The notes under the pieces were generated by a model. It saw only the letters and a program-made list of their open reading frames with translations, was not told the origin of the DNA and ran no database searches. From contig DOHE01000173.1 of NCBI GenBank assembly GCA_003535395.1, positions 1 through 5,049 of the forward strand: a stretch of DNA of 5,049 nt. The letters run 5' to 3'. The position numbers were made by a program, and so were the translations under genes. The DNA is from Clostridiales bacterium (GTDB lineage: Bacteria > Bacillota > Clostridia > UBA8921). This document shows, piece after piece, positions 1 through 5,049 of the stretch (the stretch's first letter is position 1; every line of letters begins with the position of its first letter).

Positions 1-376
1 TGTCAATAGTTTCCAGGTCCGGTTTGCCGTCCGGGCCTATGGGAGACTGATCCTTGTTCAGGAAGTAAGTGTCCAGGGAAATGACGAGGGGACAGAGACC
101 CATGACACGAAGATGAATGGAAAGACGCTTGGCAAATGTAGTTTTTCCGGAGGATGAGGGACCTGAGATGAGCAAAAGTTTCTTGCTGTGGCCGAAAGAA
201 GCCAGTATATCTGCGATCCGGGCAATATTTCGTTCGTGCATGCATTCACAGAGAAGAACAAGGTCTTCCCAGCCGCCATTTTCCACGAGGCGGGAGAGGG
301 AGGCAGCGGTAGGAGTGCCGATGGCATCAAACCATTTGGCATTCCTGTCTTTCAGTTCCAGCAGTTTTGAACTCAT
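1..376 (-). CDS. Uridine kinase-like nucleoside kinase, partial (N-terminal 125 residues)
   Basis: This is the start of a P-loop nucleoside kinase, related to uridine kinase, that would phosphorylate a nucleoside (probably uridine/cytidine) in the cytoplasm. The frame is open from ATG at 376 to the left edge, so the C-terminal part lies outside. Residues about 35-63 form the helical lead-in seen in this family (NGGWEDLVLLCECMHERNIA), followed by the strand KLLLISG and the Walker A motif GPSSSGKTT near residues 72-80. Next come KRLSIHLRVMGL and a strand ending in SLDTYF, where uridine kinases have the DDYY-type acidic motif. The start is set by a GGAG (minus strand, about 387-390) inside the end of the glycosyltransferase gene, and the gap between the genes is only 4 bp, so the two are co-transcribed. 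Many clostridial relatives carry a TGS/ThrRS-like module before the kinase; here only about 70 residues precede Walker A, so that module is absent. Family is confident; exact substrate is not. Confidence 0.85.
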   Translation of the reverse strand, partial: MSSKLLELKDRNAKWFDAIGTPTAASLSRLVENGGWEDLVLLCECMHERNIARIADILASFGHSKKLLLISGPSSSGKTTFAKRLSIHLRVMGLCPLVISLDTYFLNKDQSPIGPDGKPDLETID

Positions 377-380
377 AGCA

Positions 381-1592
381 TTATTCTCCGGAAGATACCC
401 GGCTTCGCCGCAGGGATTTGTAACGCGACGGCTGACCGGCCTTTTGTGTGACAAGTTCTGCATATCTCTGGTAAACTTTTCCTATGATACGGTCCCAGGG
501 AACATACAGAGTTTTTGCCGCTTCCACACCGGCTTCCCGAAGTTTTCCCGGATGGTCCAGCAGCTGCTGCAAGGCTCTGGCGATGGATTCCGGAGTGTTC
601 TCACAAAGGAAGCCGTTTTGGCCGTCTGTCACTCTCTCTGCCGCATTGGAACCGGCGATGAGCAAAGAAGGGCACTGGCAGGCGGCAGCCTCCTTGACGA
701 CCAGTGAATCGTTATCATAAAGGGAGGGAAAAACAAACAGGTCGGCCCGGGTGTACAGGCCTTTTAAATATTCCCGGTCCTTGATGGCACCCGGCATATG
801 GACCCGGTCATTCAGTCCCAGGGTTTCCACCAATTCCTTCAATCCTGCTTCCGCATCCCCGGATCCGGCAAAAATCATACGAAAGGGGGTTCCAGCCTGT
901 TTGAGCAACTGAAGAGACTTGGCCAGGATCTTCAGGTTTTTGGTCCACACCAGCCGACCGACAAACAAAAGCAGTATTTCATCTTTGCCCAGGCTAAAAT
1001 CCTGTTCCACCCGGCTCCGGAGAGAGTCAGGGTCAGAGGGAGGAGTAAACTCGGTACCGTTGGGCATGATCTCGATATCCCCTTTAAAGCCGTAGTCTCT
1101 CAATGTATTTGCAGTGGACCGGTTCACAGTCCAAACGCTGTCCACCCGATTGTAGTACTGGATAATGGCATCCACGCCCATCTCCGCCATACGCTGGGAA
1201 TGCAGTGCTGCCTTGAAATCGTCGTAATATTTGGAATGAAAGGTAGTCACAATCGGGATCCTGCGGCGCTTGGCGATATGCAGTGCGGACAGGCCGGAAA
1301 AAAAAGGACTGTGGCTGTGCAGAATGTTGAAACTGCAGCTTCGAAGACGTTTGACACAGCGGGGATCCAGCGAAGGCAGACCGGTACGGTAGGGTGTCCC
1401 CGGCACCGGTACGGAGGAATACCGGATCACATCAAAAGGATCCCGGTCTTCATATCCCGGATAATGAGCCGTCACGACACAGCAGAGGCCGTAGGAAGCA
1501 TTGAGCAGACGGGCGTAATTTTGAACCACCATTACCACCCCATCCACCTGCGGCAGATAACACTCATTGAATTGTCCCATGACAAAACCCAT
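381..1592 (-). CDS. GT4-family glycosyltransferase (GT-B fold), 403 aa
   Basis: A retaining glycosyltransferase of family GT4 that would transfer a sugar from a nucleotide-sugar to a lipid or cell-surface acceptor at the inner face of the membrane. Numbered from ATG at 1592, the N-terminal Rossmann domain opens with GQFNECYLPQVDGV (about 5-18), typical of the glycolipid/glycan branch, and has HSHSPF at 92-97. The hinge reads MPNGTE (176-181). The C-terminal nucleotide-sugar domain has FVGRLVWTKN (about 210-219) and the EX7E-type motif in the form DNDSLVVKE (293-301), with Asp in place of the first Glu. The frame can be extended upstream to a TTG at 1637, but the added residues are encoded by a tandem repeat and have no family look; ATG 1592 has GGAGG 11 nt upstream. 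ATG 1580 is a further alternative. The C-terminus ends in a basic tail. It is first in an operon with the nucleoside kinase. Acceptor and sugar cannot be read from sequence. Confidence 0.9.
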   Translation of the reverse strand: MGFVMGQFNECYLPQVDGVVMVVQNYARLLNASYGLCCVVTAHYPGYEDRDPFDVIRYSSVPVPGTPYRTGLPSLDPRCVKRLRSCSFNILHSHSPFFSGLSALHIAKRRRIPIVTTFHSKYYDDFKAALHSQRMAEMGVDAIIQYYNRVDSVWTVNRSTANTLRDYGFKGDIEIMPNGTEFTPPSDPDSLRSRVEQDFSLGKDEILLLFVGRLVWTKNLKILAKSLQLLKQAGTPFRMIFAGSGDAEAGLKELVETLGLNDRVHMPGAIKDREYLKGLYTRADLFVFPSLYDNDSLVVKEAAACQCPSLLIAGSNAAERVTDGQNGFLCENTPESIARALQQLLDHPGKLREAGVEAAKTLYVPWDRIIGKVYQRYAELVTQKAGQPSRYKSLRRSRVSSGE

Positions 1593-1599
1593 ACGTCCT

Positions 1600-1635
1600 G
1601 ATGCCTCCAGTCCGATGCCTCCAGTCCGATGCTCC
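1600..1635. repeat. 14-bp tandem repeat, two full copies plus a partial
   Basis: The unit GATGCCTCCAGTCC occurs at 1600-1613 and again, identical, at 1614-1627; a shortened third copy GATGCTCC (one C lost) follows at 1628-1635. On the minus strand each full unit contains GGAGG, so the array duplicates the Shine-Dalgarno of the glycosyltransferase gene that starts at 1592. Only the copy at 1604-1608 is within working distance of that start. The array looks like a recent slippage duplication in the 5' leader. Confidence 0.85.
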
Positions 1636-1648
1636 AAGGCCTCCGGAA

Positions 1649-1677
1649 TTGACTTTGGCCTGCTTTTGCATTATACT
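1649..1677 (+). promoter_or_regulatory. Sigma-A type promoter for the DUF4358 lipoprotein gene
   Basis: The -35 TTGACT lies at 1649-1654 and the -10 TATACT at 1672-1677, separated by exactly 17 bp. Each box has one mismatch to the consensus. The predicted transcription start is near 1684, giving a leader of about 34 nt before the ATG at 1718. The promoter sits in the gap between two divergent genes. Confidence 0.75.
1670..1675 (-). promoter_or_regulatory. Candidate -10 box for the glycosyltransferase operon
   Basis: Read on the minus strand, positions 1675-1670 give a perfect TATAAT. It overlaps the -10 of the plus-strand promoter by four bases. It lies about 78 bp upstream of the glycosyltransferase ATG and upstream of the 14-bp repeat. 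No good -35 hexamer is seen 16-18 bp away, so the promoter would be weak, activator-dependent or not real. Confidence 0.4.
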
Positions 1678-1706
1678 CACTCCGGGCATAAAGCATGTAC
1701 ATGTAC

Positions 1707-1712
1707 GGAGGT
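1707..1712 (+). promoter_or_regulatory. Ribosome binding site that fixes the lipoprotein start
   Basis: GGAGGT lies 5 nt before the ATG at 1718. The same frame is open upstream to 1601, but that part has no ribosome binding site, precedes the promoter, and would put residues ahead of the signal peptide. The site therefore decides for 1718. Confidence 0.8.
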
Positions 1713-1717
1713 ACGAC

Positions 1718-2194
1718 ATGATTAAAATTATAACACGAATCACACTGATTTCAACCTTGGCCGTATTATTATCCGTGTTATTTGCCTGCGGCAGCACTTC
1801 AAAGGATGTAGGAAGCGCGGATGCCATTGCCAGGGAAATCGAGCAAGCGGTCCTTTTTGAGCGGTTGACAGATATGCCGGCGGATAATCTTGAGAATTAC
1901 GGCGTGAATGCCACAAAACTGGCCAGTTATGTGATCCGGTTGCCGGCCGCCGTCGGAGCCATAGTGGACGAACTCATCGTGCTGGAGTTCCGGGATGCAG
2001 GGGAAGCCGCCGGAGCCACGGCGGGATTTCAGAAATATATGGAGCAGCGACTGAGCTTTATCAAGACGTACAACGCTCAGCTATATGCCATCGCCAGCCG
2101 CTATGTGCTCAAAACGAACGGGAAATACCTGTTGTTTGTCATCAACAAGGAATCGGAAAAAGCAGAAGCGGCCTTTGACAAACTGTTCAAATAG
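1718..2194 (+). CDS. DUF4358-type lipoprotein, 158 aa
   Basis: A small secreted lipoprotein, anchored on the outer face of the cytoplasmic membrane. Residues 1-23 are a signal peptide: basic start (MIKIITRI), hydrophobic core, then the lipobox LFAC with Cys24 as the lipidated residue after cleavage by signal peptidase II. A short Gly/Ser linker follows (GSTSKDVGS). The mature part matches the DUF4358 pattern: an AIAREIEQAV helix, FERLTDMPADNLENYGV, an YVIRLPAAVGAIVDELIVLEF region, a helix with QKYMEQRLSFIKTYNAQ, and a final strand KYLLFVINKESEKAEAAFDK. Length is normal for the family. The function of DUF4358 is unknown; it is widespread in Clostridia as single lipoproteins. The gene has its own promoter at 1649-1677, and yebC begins 54 bp downstream with no clear promoter or terminator between, so read-through into yebC is likely. 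Lipoprotein call is strong; the domain name is from recalled family pattern, not a search. Confidence 0.85.
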   Translation: MIKIITRITLISTLAVLLSVLFACGSTSKDVGSADAIAREIEQAVLFERLTDMPADNLENYGVNATKLASYVIRLPAAVGAIVDELIVLEFRDAGEAAGATAGFQKYMEQRLSFIKTYNAQLYAIASRYVLKTNGKYLLFVINKESEKAEAAFDKLFK

Positions 2195-2248
2195 GCTGGC
2201 TTTAGGCCATCACTTGCTGGCAAAGGATCCAAGGGAGGAAAGGTCAGA

Positions 2249-2977
2249 ATGTCGGGTCATTCCAAATGGGCGAATATCAAGCACAGGAAAGAAAAAACCG
2301 ATTCGCAGAAAGGAAAAATATTCACCAAGATGGGCAGGGAGCTGGCTATGGCGGTGCGCAGCGGGGGACCGGATCCATTATCCAATTATGCTCTGGCGGA
2401 TGCGATCGCCAAAGCCAAGGCAGCCAACATGCCCAATGAAAATATCCAGCGCAGCATCAAGAAGGCTGCCGGAGATGCGGACAGTTCCATGTATGAGGAA
2501 GTGATCTATGAGGGTTACGGGCCGGGGGGCATTGCTGTCATCGTGGAAGCCGCCACAGACAATCGGAACCGTACCGCCAGCGATGTGCGCCACTATTTTG
2601 ACAAATTTGGGGGCAACCTGGGCAGCACCGGTTGCGTTTCCTTTATGTTTGAAAAAAAAGGCGTTCTGATGGTGGAGCGCCAGACAGGCATGGATGAGGA
2701 TGCCTTGATGATGGATGCACTGGATGCCGGCGCTGAAGATTTTTTACCGGAAGAAGAGTACTTTGAGATCACGACCCTTCCGGAGAATTACTTTAAAGTC
2801 CGGGCTGCCCTTGAACAAAAAGGATATCATTTCATCGAATCCTCTTTGCAGATGGTCCCATCGACCATGACACGGCTGGAAGATCCTGCTGTCGCAGAAA
2901 CTATGAGCAGGCTCATCGATCATCTGGAAGACCTGGATGATGTGCAGAATGTGTGGCACAACTGGCAGATGGAGTGA
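2249..2977 (+). CDS. yebC: YebC/PmpR/TACO1 family regulatory protein, 242 aa
   Basis: A cytoplasmic YebC/TACO1 protein. Members were first described as transcriptional regulators (PmpR) and more recently as translation factors that help ribosomes, including at proline-rich stretches; mitochondrial TACO1 is the eukaryotic relative. The N-terminus SGHSKWANIKHRK with the following KGKIFTKMGREL is the family signature. Also present are the helix with AKAANMPNENIQRSIKKA (about 52-69), the motif YEGYGPGGIAVIVEAATDN (about 86-104), and RNRTASDVRHYFDKFGGNLGS ahead of GCVSFMF. The acidic C-terminal domain includes EDFLPEEEYFEI and ends in LIDHLEDLDDVQNVWHNW. All three domains are present and the length is typical. 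GGAGG at 2234-2238 lies 10 nt before the ATG. The gene is probably transcribed together with the lipoprotein gene upstream; ruvC, a common neighbour elsewhere, is not in this window. Confidence 0.97.
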   Translation: MSGHSKWANIKHRKEKTDSQKGKIFTKMGRELAMAVRSGGPDPLSNYALADAIAKAKAANMPNENIQRSIKKAAGDADSSMYEEVIYEGYGPGGIAVIVEAATDNRNRTASDVRHYFDKFGGNLGSTGCVSFMFEKKGVLMVERQTGMDEDALMMDALDAGAEDFLPEEEYFEITTLPENYFKVRAALEQKGYHFIESSLQMVPSTMTRLEDPAVAETMSRLIDHLEDLDDVQNVWHNWQME

Positions 2978-3002
2978 AGAACCGCACTTTTCCGGCGGTT
3001 CT
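2978..3002. terminator. Hairpin between convergent yebC and DUF378 genes
   Basis: A perfect 8-bp stem, AGAACCGC (2978-2985) with GCGGTTCT (2995-3002), closes a 9-nt loop directly after the yebC stop codon. No T-run follows on either strand, so it is not a classical intrinsic terminator. Its place between two convergent genes suggests transcript-end formation or protection for either. Confidence 0.45.
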
Positions 3003-3029
3003 CCAGCACCAGCCGCAAATCCTGCAGGT

Positions 3030-3254
3030 CTATGCCTTGGGTTCCCGTTCCCTGACTTCCTGGTCGCGGAACAAAAGGCTGATGGAATATATACCTGCAA
3101 CGCCCACCAGTGAATAAATGATCCTTGTGGTAAGGGTCATTACGCCGAATATGGCTGCCACCAGGTCATATTCCAGCAATCCAATCAAAAGCCAGTTCAG
3201 TGCCCCGATGATCACCAGCAGGAGTGCAAACCTGTCTAATGGATTTCTGTGCAT
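3030..3254 (-). CDS. DUF378 (YuzA-like) small membrane protein, 74 aa
   Basis: A small integral membrane protein of the DUF378 family, whose function is unknown. Residues 9-27 form a first membrane segment containing the family mark GALNWLLIGLL. The LEYDLVAAIFG motif (about 27-37) follows, then the second segment around TRIIYSLVGVAGIYSISLLF (about 43-62). The C-terminus is short and charged (RDQEVREREPKA), which fits a cytoplasmic tail. The length is usual for the family. AAGGAG at 3263-3268 (minus strand) lies 8 nt ahead of the ATG at 3254, which fixes the start. The gene is alone on its strand, convergent with yebC and divergent from the P-loop gene. I do not see a convincing -35/-10 pair upstream; a GATAAT at 3284-3289 (minus) has no matching -35. 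Confidence 0.88.
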   Translation of the reverse strand: MHRNPLDRFALLLVIIGALNWLLIGLLEYDLVAAIFGVMTLTTRIIYSLVGVAGIYSISLLFRDQEVREREPKA

Positions 3255-3287
3255 AGTAACAGCTCCTTTCGATGCCCATATTCATTA

Positions 3288-3325
3288 TCCGGCAAAGGCC
3301 GCCTCCAGCAGCCGGACTTTTCTTT
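3288..3325 (+). terminator. Weak terminator-like hairpin with T-run
   Basis: TCCGGC (3288-3293) can pair with GCCGGA (3311-3316), and TTTTCTTT follows at 3318-3325. The stem is only 6 bp and the loop is 17 nt, so it is weak. It lies in the spacer between the DUF378 gene and the P-loop gene, pointing in the plus direction, where it could only stop transcripts reading through from yebC. Confidence 0.25.
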
Positions 3326-3428
3326 AGGGCATGCTTATGTTTTCCGGAGCAGTGCATATTTATTCATAGATGGCAAAATTTTCCACAGTGCTTGCACGAA
3401 GCTTGAATTCGACCATAAAAATCGTGTT

Positions 3429-3457
3429 TTGCAAATCATCTGCCAATCATATATAAT
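3429..3457 (+). promoter_or_regulatory. Sigma-A type promoter for the P-loop/Asp23-like gene
   Basis: The -10 is a perfect TATAAT at 3452-3457. A -35 like TTGCAA lies at 3429-3434 (four of six to consensus) with a 17-bp spacer. Transcription would start near 3464, leaving about 32 nt before the ATG at 3496. The surrounding spacer is AT-richer than the genes. The remaining spacer (3255-3428) shows no further gene. Confidence 0.7.
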
Positions 3458-3495
3458 GAAATCCTCCATCATCTATGCTTTGGCGGGGTGAAGTA

Positions 3496-4323
3496 ATGCG
3501 CGTTGTTGGTTTTATCGGGGCCAGCGGTACCGGGAAAAGTTACCGGGCTTCCTGGGTGGCCAGAGAAAAAGGTTTGGAATTTATTATCGATGATGGGCTT
3601 CTCATCCGGGGAAATCAAATCGTGGCAGGGAGTTCTGCAAAAAAAGAGGCAACGCGTATTTCTGCGATCAAAAGGGCACTTTTCATTGATCCCAGTCATG
3701 TCCGGAGTGTGATGGAGGCTCTTGCCCGGTATCAGCCGGAAGGAATCATGATTTTGGGAACTTCTGACAGCATGGTGGAGAGCATCGCAGCCAGGTTGGG
3801 TCTTAGCGGAGTGGATGACCGGGTCTATATCAATGAGGTGGCCAGCGAATATGAAATCAGCCAGGCGCTGCTCACTCGTAAAGACCAGGGAAAACATGTG
3901 ATTCCTGTACCCACTTTTGCAATAAGAAAAGACTTTTCCGGGTATCTGCTGGACCCGCTCAATATTTTCCGGCGCAAAGGCCGCGGGATCTATATGCCGG
4001 TGGGAGAAAAATCCGTGGTGCGGCCCACTTTCAGCTATATGGGCAACTACACCATTTCCGAGTACGCGCTGCGTCAGATCGTGGAACATGCTGCCCTGGC
4101 TTTCAAGGAAGTAAACAAGGTGCACCGGTTGTATGCTGAAGATACAGCAGACGGCAAGTATCTGGAACTGGAACTGATTTTGATTTATGGATGCAGGATC
4201 CGCGATGTGCTTGTATCCGTACAGGCAGCGGTTTCGGCGGAAATCGCGCGACTGACCGGAATCAGTCTGATCCGGGTGGATGTGATCGCCCGAAGCATCG
4301 TGCTGGCCCAGGAAACTGCCTGA
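3496..4323 (+). CDS. P-loop NTPase domain fused to an Asp23/Gls24-like domain, 275 aa
   Basis: A cytoplasmic protein of unknown role. It opens with the strand MRVVGFI and a Walker A motif GASGTGKS (8-15), so it should bind ATP or GTP. IDDGLLI (31-37) follows, then a basic stretch SAKKEATRISAIKRA (47-61). The strand GIMILGTSD (83-91) may be the Walker B equivalent. The middle has KHVIPVPTF (133-141) and FSGYLLDPLNIF (147-158). From about 183 the sequence changes to an Asp23/Gls24-like pattern: YTISEYALRQIVEHAA, then ELELILIYGCRIRDVLVSVQ, then IARLTGISLIRVDV. Stand-alone Asp23 proteins are linked to the envelope; here the domain is attached to an NTPase. ATG 3496 is preferred over ATG 3475: GGGGTGA lies 4 nt before it and Walker A then sits at the usual place. 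I recall similar uncharacterised proteins in Clostridia. It has its own promoter and is monocistronic. The P-loop is certain; the Asp23 assignment is by pattern. Confidence 0.88.
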   Translation: MRVVGFIGASGTGKSYRASWVAREKGLEFIIDDGLLIRGNQIVAGSSAKKEATRISAIKRALFIDPSHVRSVMEALARYQPEGIMILGTSDSMVESIAARLGLSGVDDRVYINEVASEYEISQALLTRKDQGKHVIPVPTFAIRKDFSGYLLDPLNIFRRKGRGIYMPVGEKSVVRPTFSYMGNYTISEYALRQIVEHAALAFKEVNKVHRLYAEDTADGKYLELELILIYGCRIRDVLVSVQAAVSAEIARLTGISLIRVDVIARSIVLAQETA

Positions 4324-4378
4324 TCCAGCGGTCATCCGGATCCAGCGGTCATCCGGACCCAGCGGTCATCCGGATCCA
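4322..4378. repeat. 17-bp tandem repeat, three copies plus a partial
   Basis: GATCCAGCGGTCATCCG occurs at 4322-4338 and 4339-4355. A third copy at 4356-4372 differs in one base (T to C at its third position), and a partial GATCCA follows at 4373-4378. The first copy overlaps the TGA stop codon of the P-loop gene, and the array nearly fills the 58-bp gap to the convergent DUF6062 gene. Each junction holds the palindrome ATCCGGAT or a variant, and GGATCC sites can pair with each other, so the array may fold into alternative hairpins. No T-run is present. Confidence 0.9.
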
Positions 4379-4381
4379 CAG

Positions 4382-5049
4382 TTATTTGTCATCCAGCCGA
4401 CAGGGACCGGCGATCTTACGGATCGTCCGGGACACCGCATCTTTGGAATTCCCCCAAGGGGCATCCTTGTTCCGGTAGTCAAACTTTTGGGTGAACCAGT
4501 CGATTTCCTGCTGTATCCGGTCCAGGTTGGCAAACTGCATCTCCATCGTGCTCTGCATAAAATCGTCCGCTTCCTTGCCGGACAAATGTTTTGCTGCCCC
4601 TGAAAGAATTACATTCAAATGGGGAAGACAAAATCCTTTTTTGGAGAGGTATAATTTTTGAAAGTCGGGTTCGGTGTGCCAAAGATGAAAAATCACCTCT
4701 GTATAGCGGCTCATTGTATAAGCCAGAGATTCACATACGCAGCACCGGGACTCCAGCTGGGTCAATGATTGCGTGAGAACGCCGGCTTCATTGCCGTTCC
4801 GGTTTCTTCCTCCCTGCAGCAGTTTTGTCAGTTTTCCACCGGCCGGTGATGCTGCAGCCCGGGGAAAAGCCTTTTTCAGAGCCTCGGCCTGGACGGCCAG
4901 ATGGGTGCTTAAGATGAGTGCCAGTCCCAGGGCATTGGATTTCCGATTGTACAGCAGTTCGAAATGCCGGCTGCAAAATCCTTTCCGGTTGGTTTCCACC
5001 CGATGATCCGGCTCCATCAGGGACGGGCCCAGATAATACTCGATTTTTT
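4382..5049 (-). CDS. DUF6062 family Cys/His-motif protein, partial at N-terminus (about 221 residues seen)
   Basis: A conserved clostridial protein of unknown function. The frame runs from the right edge to TAA at 4384-4382. The ATG at 5017 is internal: the upstream codons give KIEYYLGPSL and then MEPDHRVETN, which is continuous with the family pattern, so the true start lies beyond the window. Numbered from that Met, there are three Cys/His clusters: GFCSRHF (C15, H18), RCCVCES (C92, C95) and GFCLPHL (C130, H133). Relatives carry a further CxxC near the N-terminus, which would lie outside. The paired CxxC and FCxxH motifs suggest two metal-binding or disulphide sites. The C-terminus has the family ending EIDWFTQKFDYRNKDAPWGNSKDA followed by a short tail. 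The protein is mostly helical and has no membrane segment. It is convergent with the P-loop gene, across the 17-bp repeat array. Confidence 0.85.
   Translation of the reverse strand, partial: KIEYYLGPSLMEPDHRVETNRKGFCSRHFELLYNRKSNALGLALILSTHLAVQAEALKKAFPRAAASPAGGKLTKLLQGGRNRNGNEAGVLTQSLTQLESRCCVCESLAYTMSRYTEVIFHLWHTEPDFQKLYLSKKGFCLPHLNVILSGAAKHLSGKEADDFMQSTMEMQFANLDRIQQEIDWFTQKFDYRNKDAPWGNSKDAVSRTIRKIAGPCRLDDK

Noticed and set aside
798..1601. Long plus-strand open frame inside the glycosyltransferase gene
   Set aside because: It is antisense to a clearly recognised GT4 gene, has no recognisable protein pattern and no ribosome binding site that I can see.
1593..1637. N-terminal extension of the glycosyltransferase to a TTG codon at 1637
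   Set aside because: The extra 15 residues come from the tandem repeat, show no family similarity, and the start would lack a well-placed ribosome binding site.
1703..1714. GTAC-GGAG-GTAC, a possible mini-hairpin with the Shine-Dalgarno in its loop
   Set aside because: A 4-bp stem with a 4-nt loop is too weak to support a switch without comparative evidence.
3379..3387. TTTTCCACA, close to a DnaA box
   Set aside because: It is a single site with one mismatch to TTATNCACA, with no cluster and no replication genes nearby.
3399..3410. Adjacent AAGCTT and GAATTC, as in a cloning linker
   Set aside because: Both flanks continue as natural intergenic sequence with no vector-like sequence, so chance is the simpler explanation.
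3469..4335. Long minus-strand open frame across the P-loop/Asp23-like gene
   Set aside because: It mirrors the whole P-loop gene. The translated product has no domain pattern and is rich in His, Gln and Pro, as expected for a shadow frame.
4322..4378. CRISPR-like array
   Set aside because: The copies are directly adjacent with no spacers and are only 17 bp long, so this is a simple tandem repeat.

Overview
The window looks like a chromosomal segment from a low-to-mid G+C Gram-positive anaerobe of the Clostridia (Bacillota). This rests on the gene set: a DUF4358 lipoprotein, a DUF378 membrane protein, a DUF6062 Cys/His protein, a P-loop protein with an Asp23/Gls24-like tail, and a nucleoside kinase of the clostridial type. 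Strong AGGAGG-type ribosome binding sites and sigma-A style promoters agree with it. The assignment is an inference from recognised families; no rRNA or species marker is present. I see no phage, transposon, CRISPR, tRNA or rRNA.

Layout from left to right. Positions 1-1592 (minus) hold a two-gene operon: a GT4 glycosyltransferase, then, 4 bp downstream, a uridine-kinase-like nucleoside kinase that is cut by the left edge. Positions 1593-1717 are a compact divergent control region with a 14-bp tandem repeat carrying the glycosyltransferase Shine-Dalgarno, and a promoter whose -10 is shared between the strands. Positions 1718-2977 (plus) hold a DUF4358 lipoprotein and yebC, probably co-transcribed. 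A small DUF378 membrane protein lies on minus at 3030-3254, convergent with yebC. A 220-240 bp spacer follows, carrying a clear plus-strand promoter. It drives a 275-aa protein (3496-4323) that joins a Walker A domain to an Asp23/Gls24-like domain. At 4322-4378 a 17-bp unit is repeated three times between that gene and the convergent DUF6062 gene (4382 to beyond the right edge, minus).

The genes do not form one obvious pathway. They read as five short transcription units of housekeeping and conserved-unknown genes. The least understood gene is the P-loop/Asp23 fusion; the short tandem repeats in two intergenic gaps are the most unusual DNA-level feature. I found no convincing sign of a new defence or mobile system.
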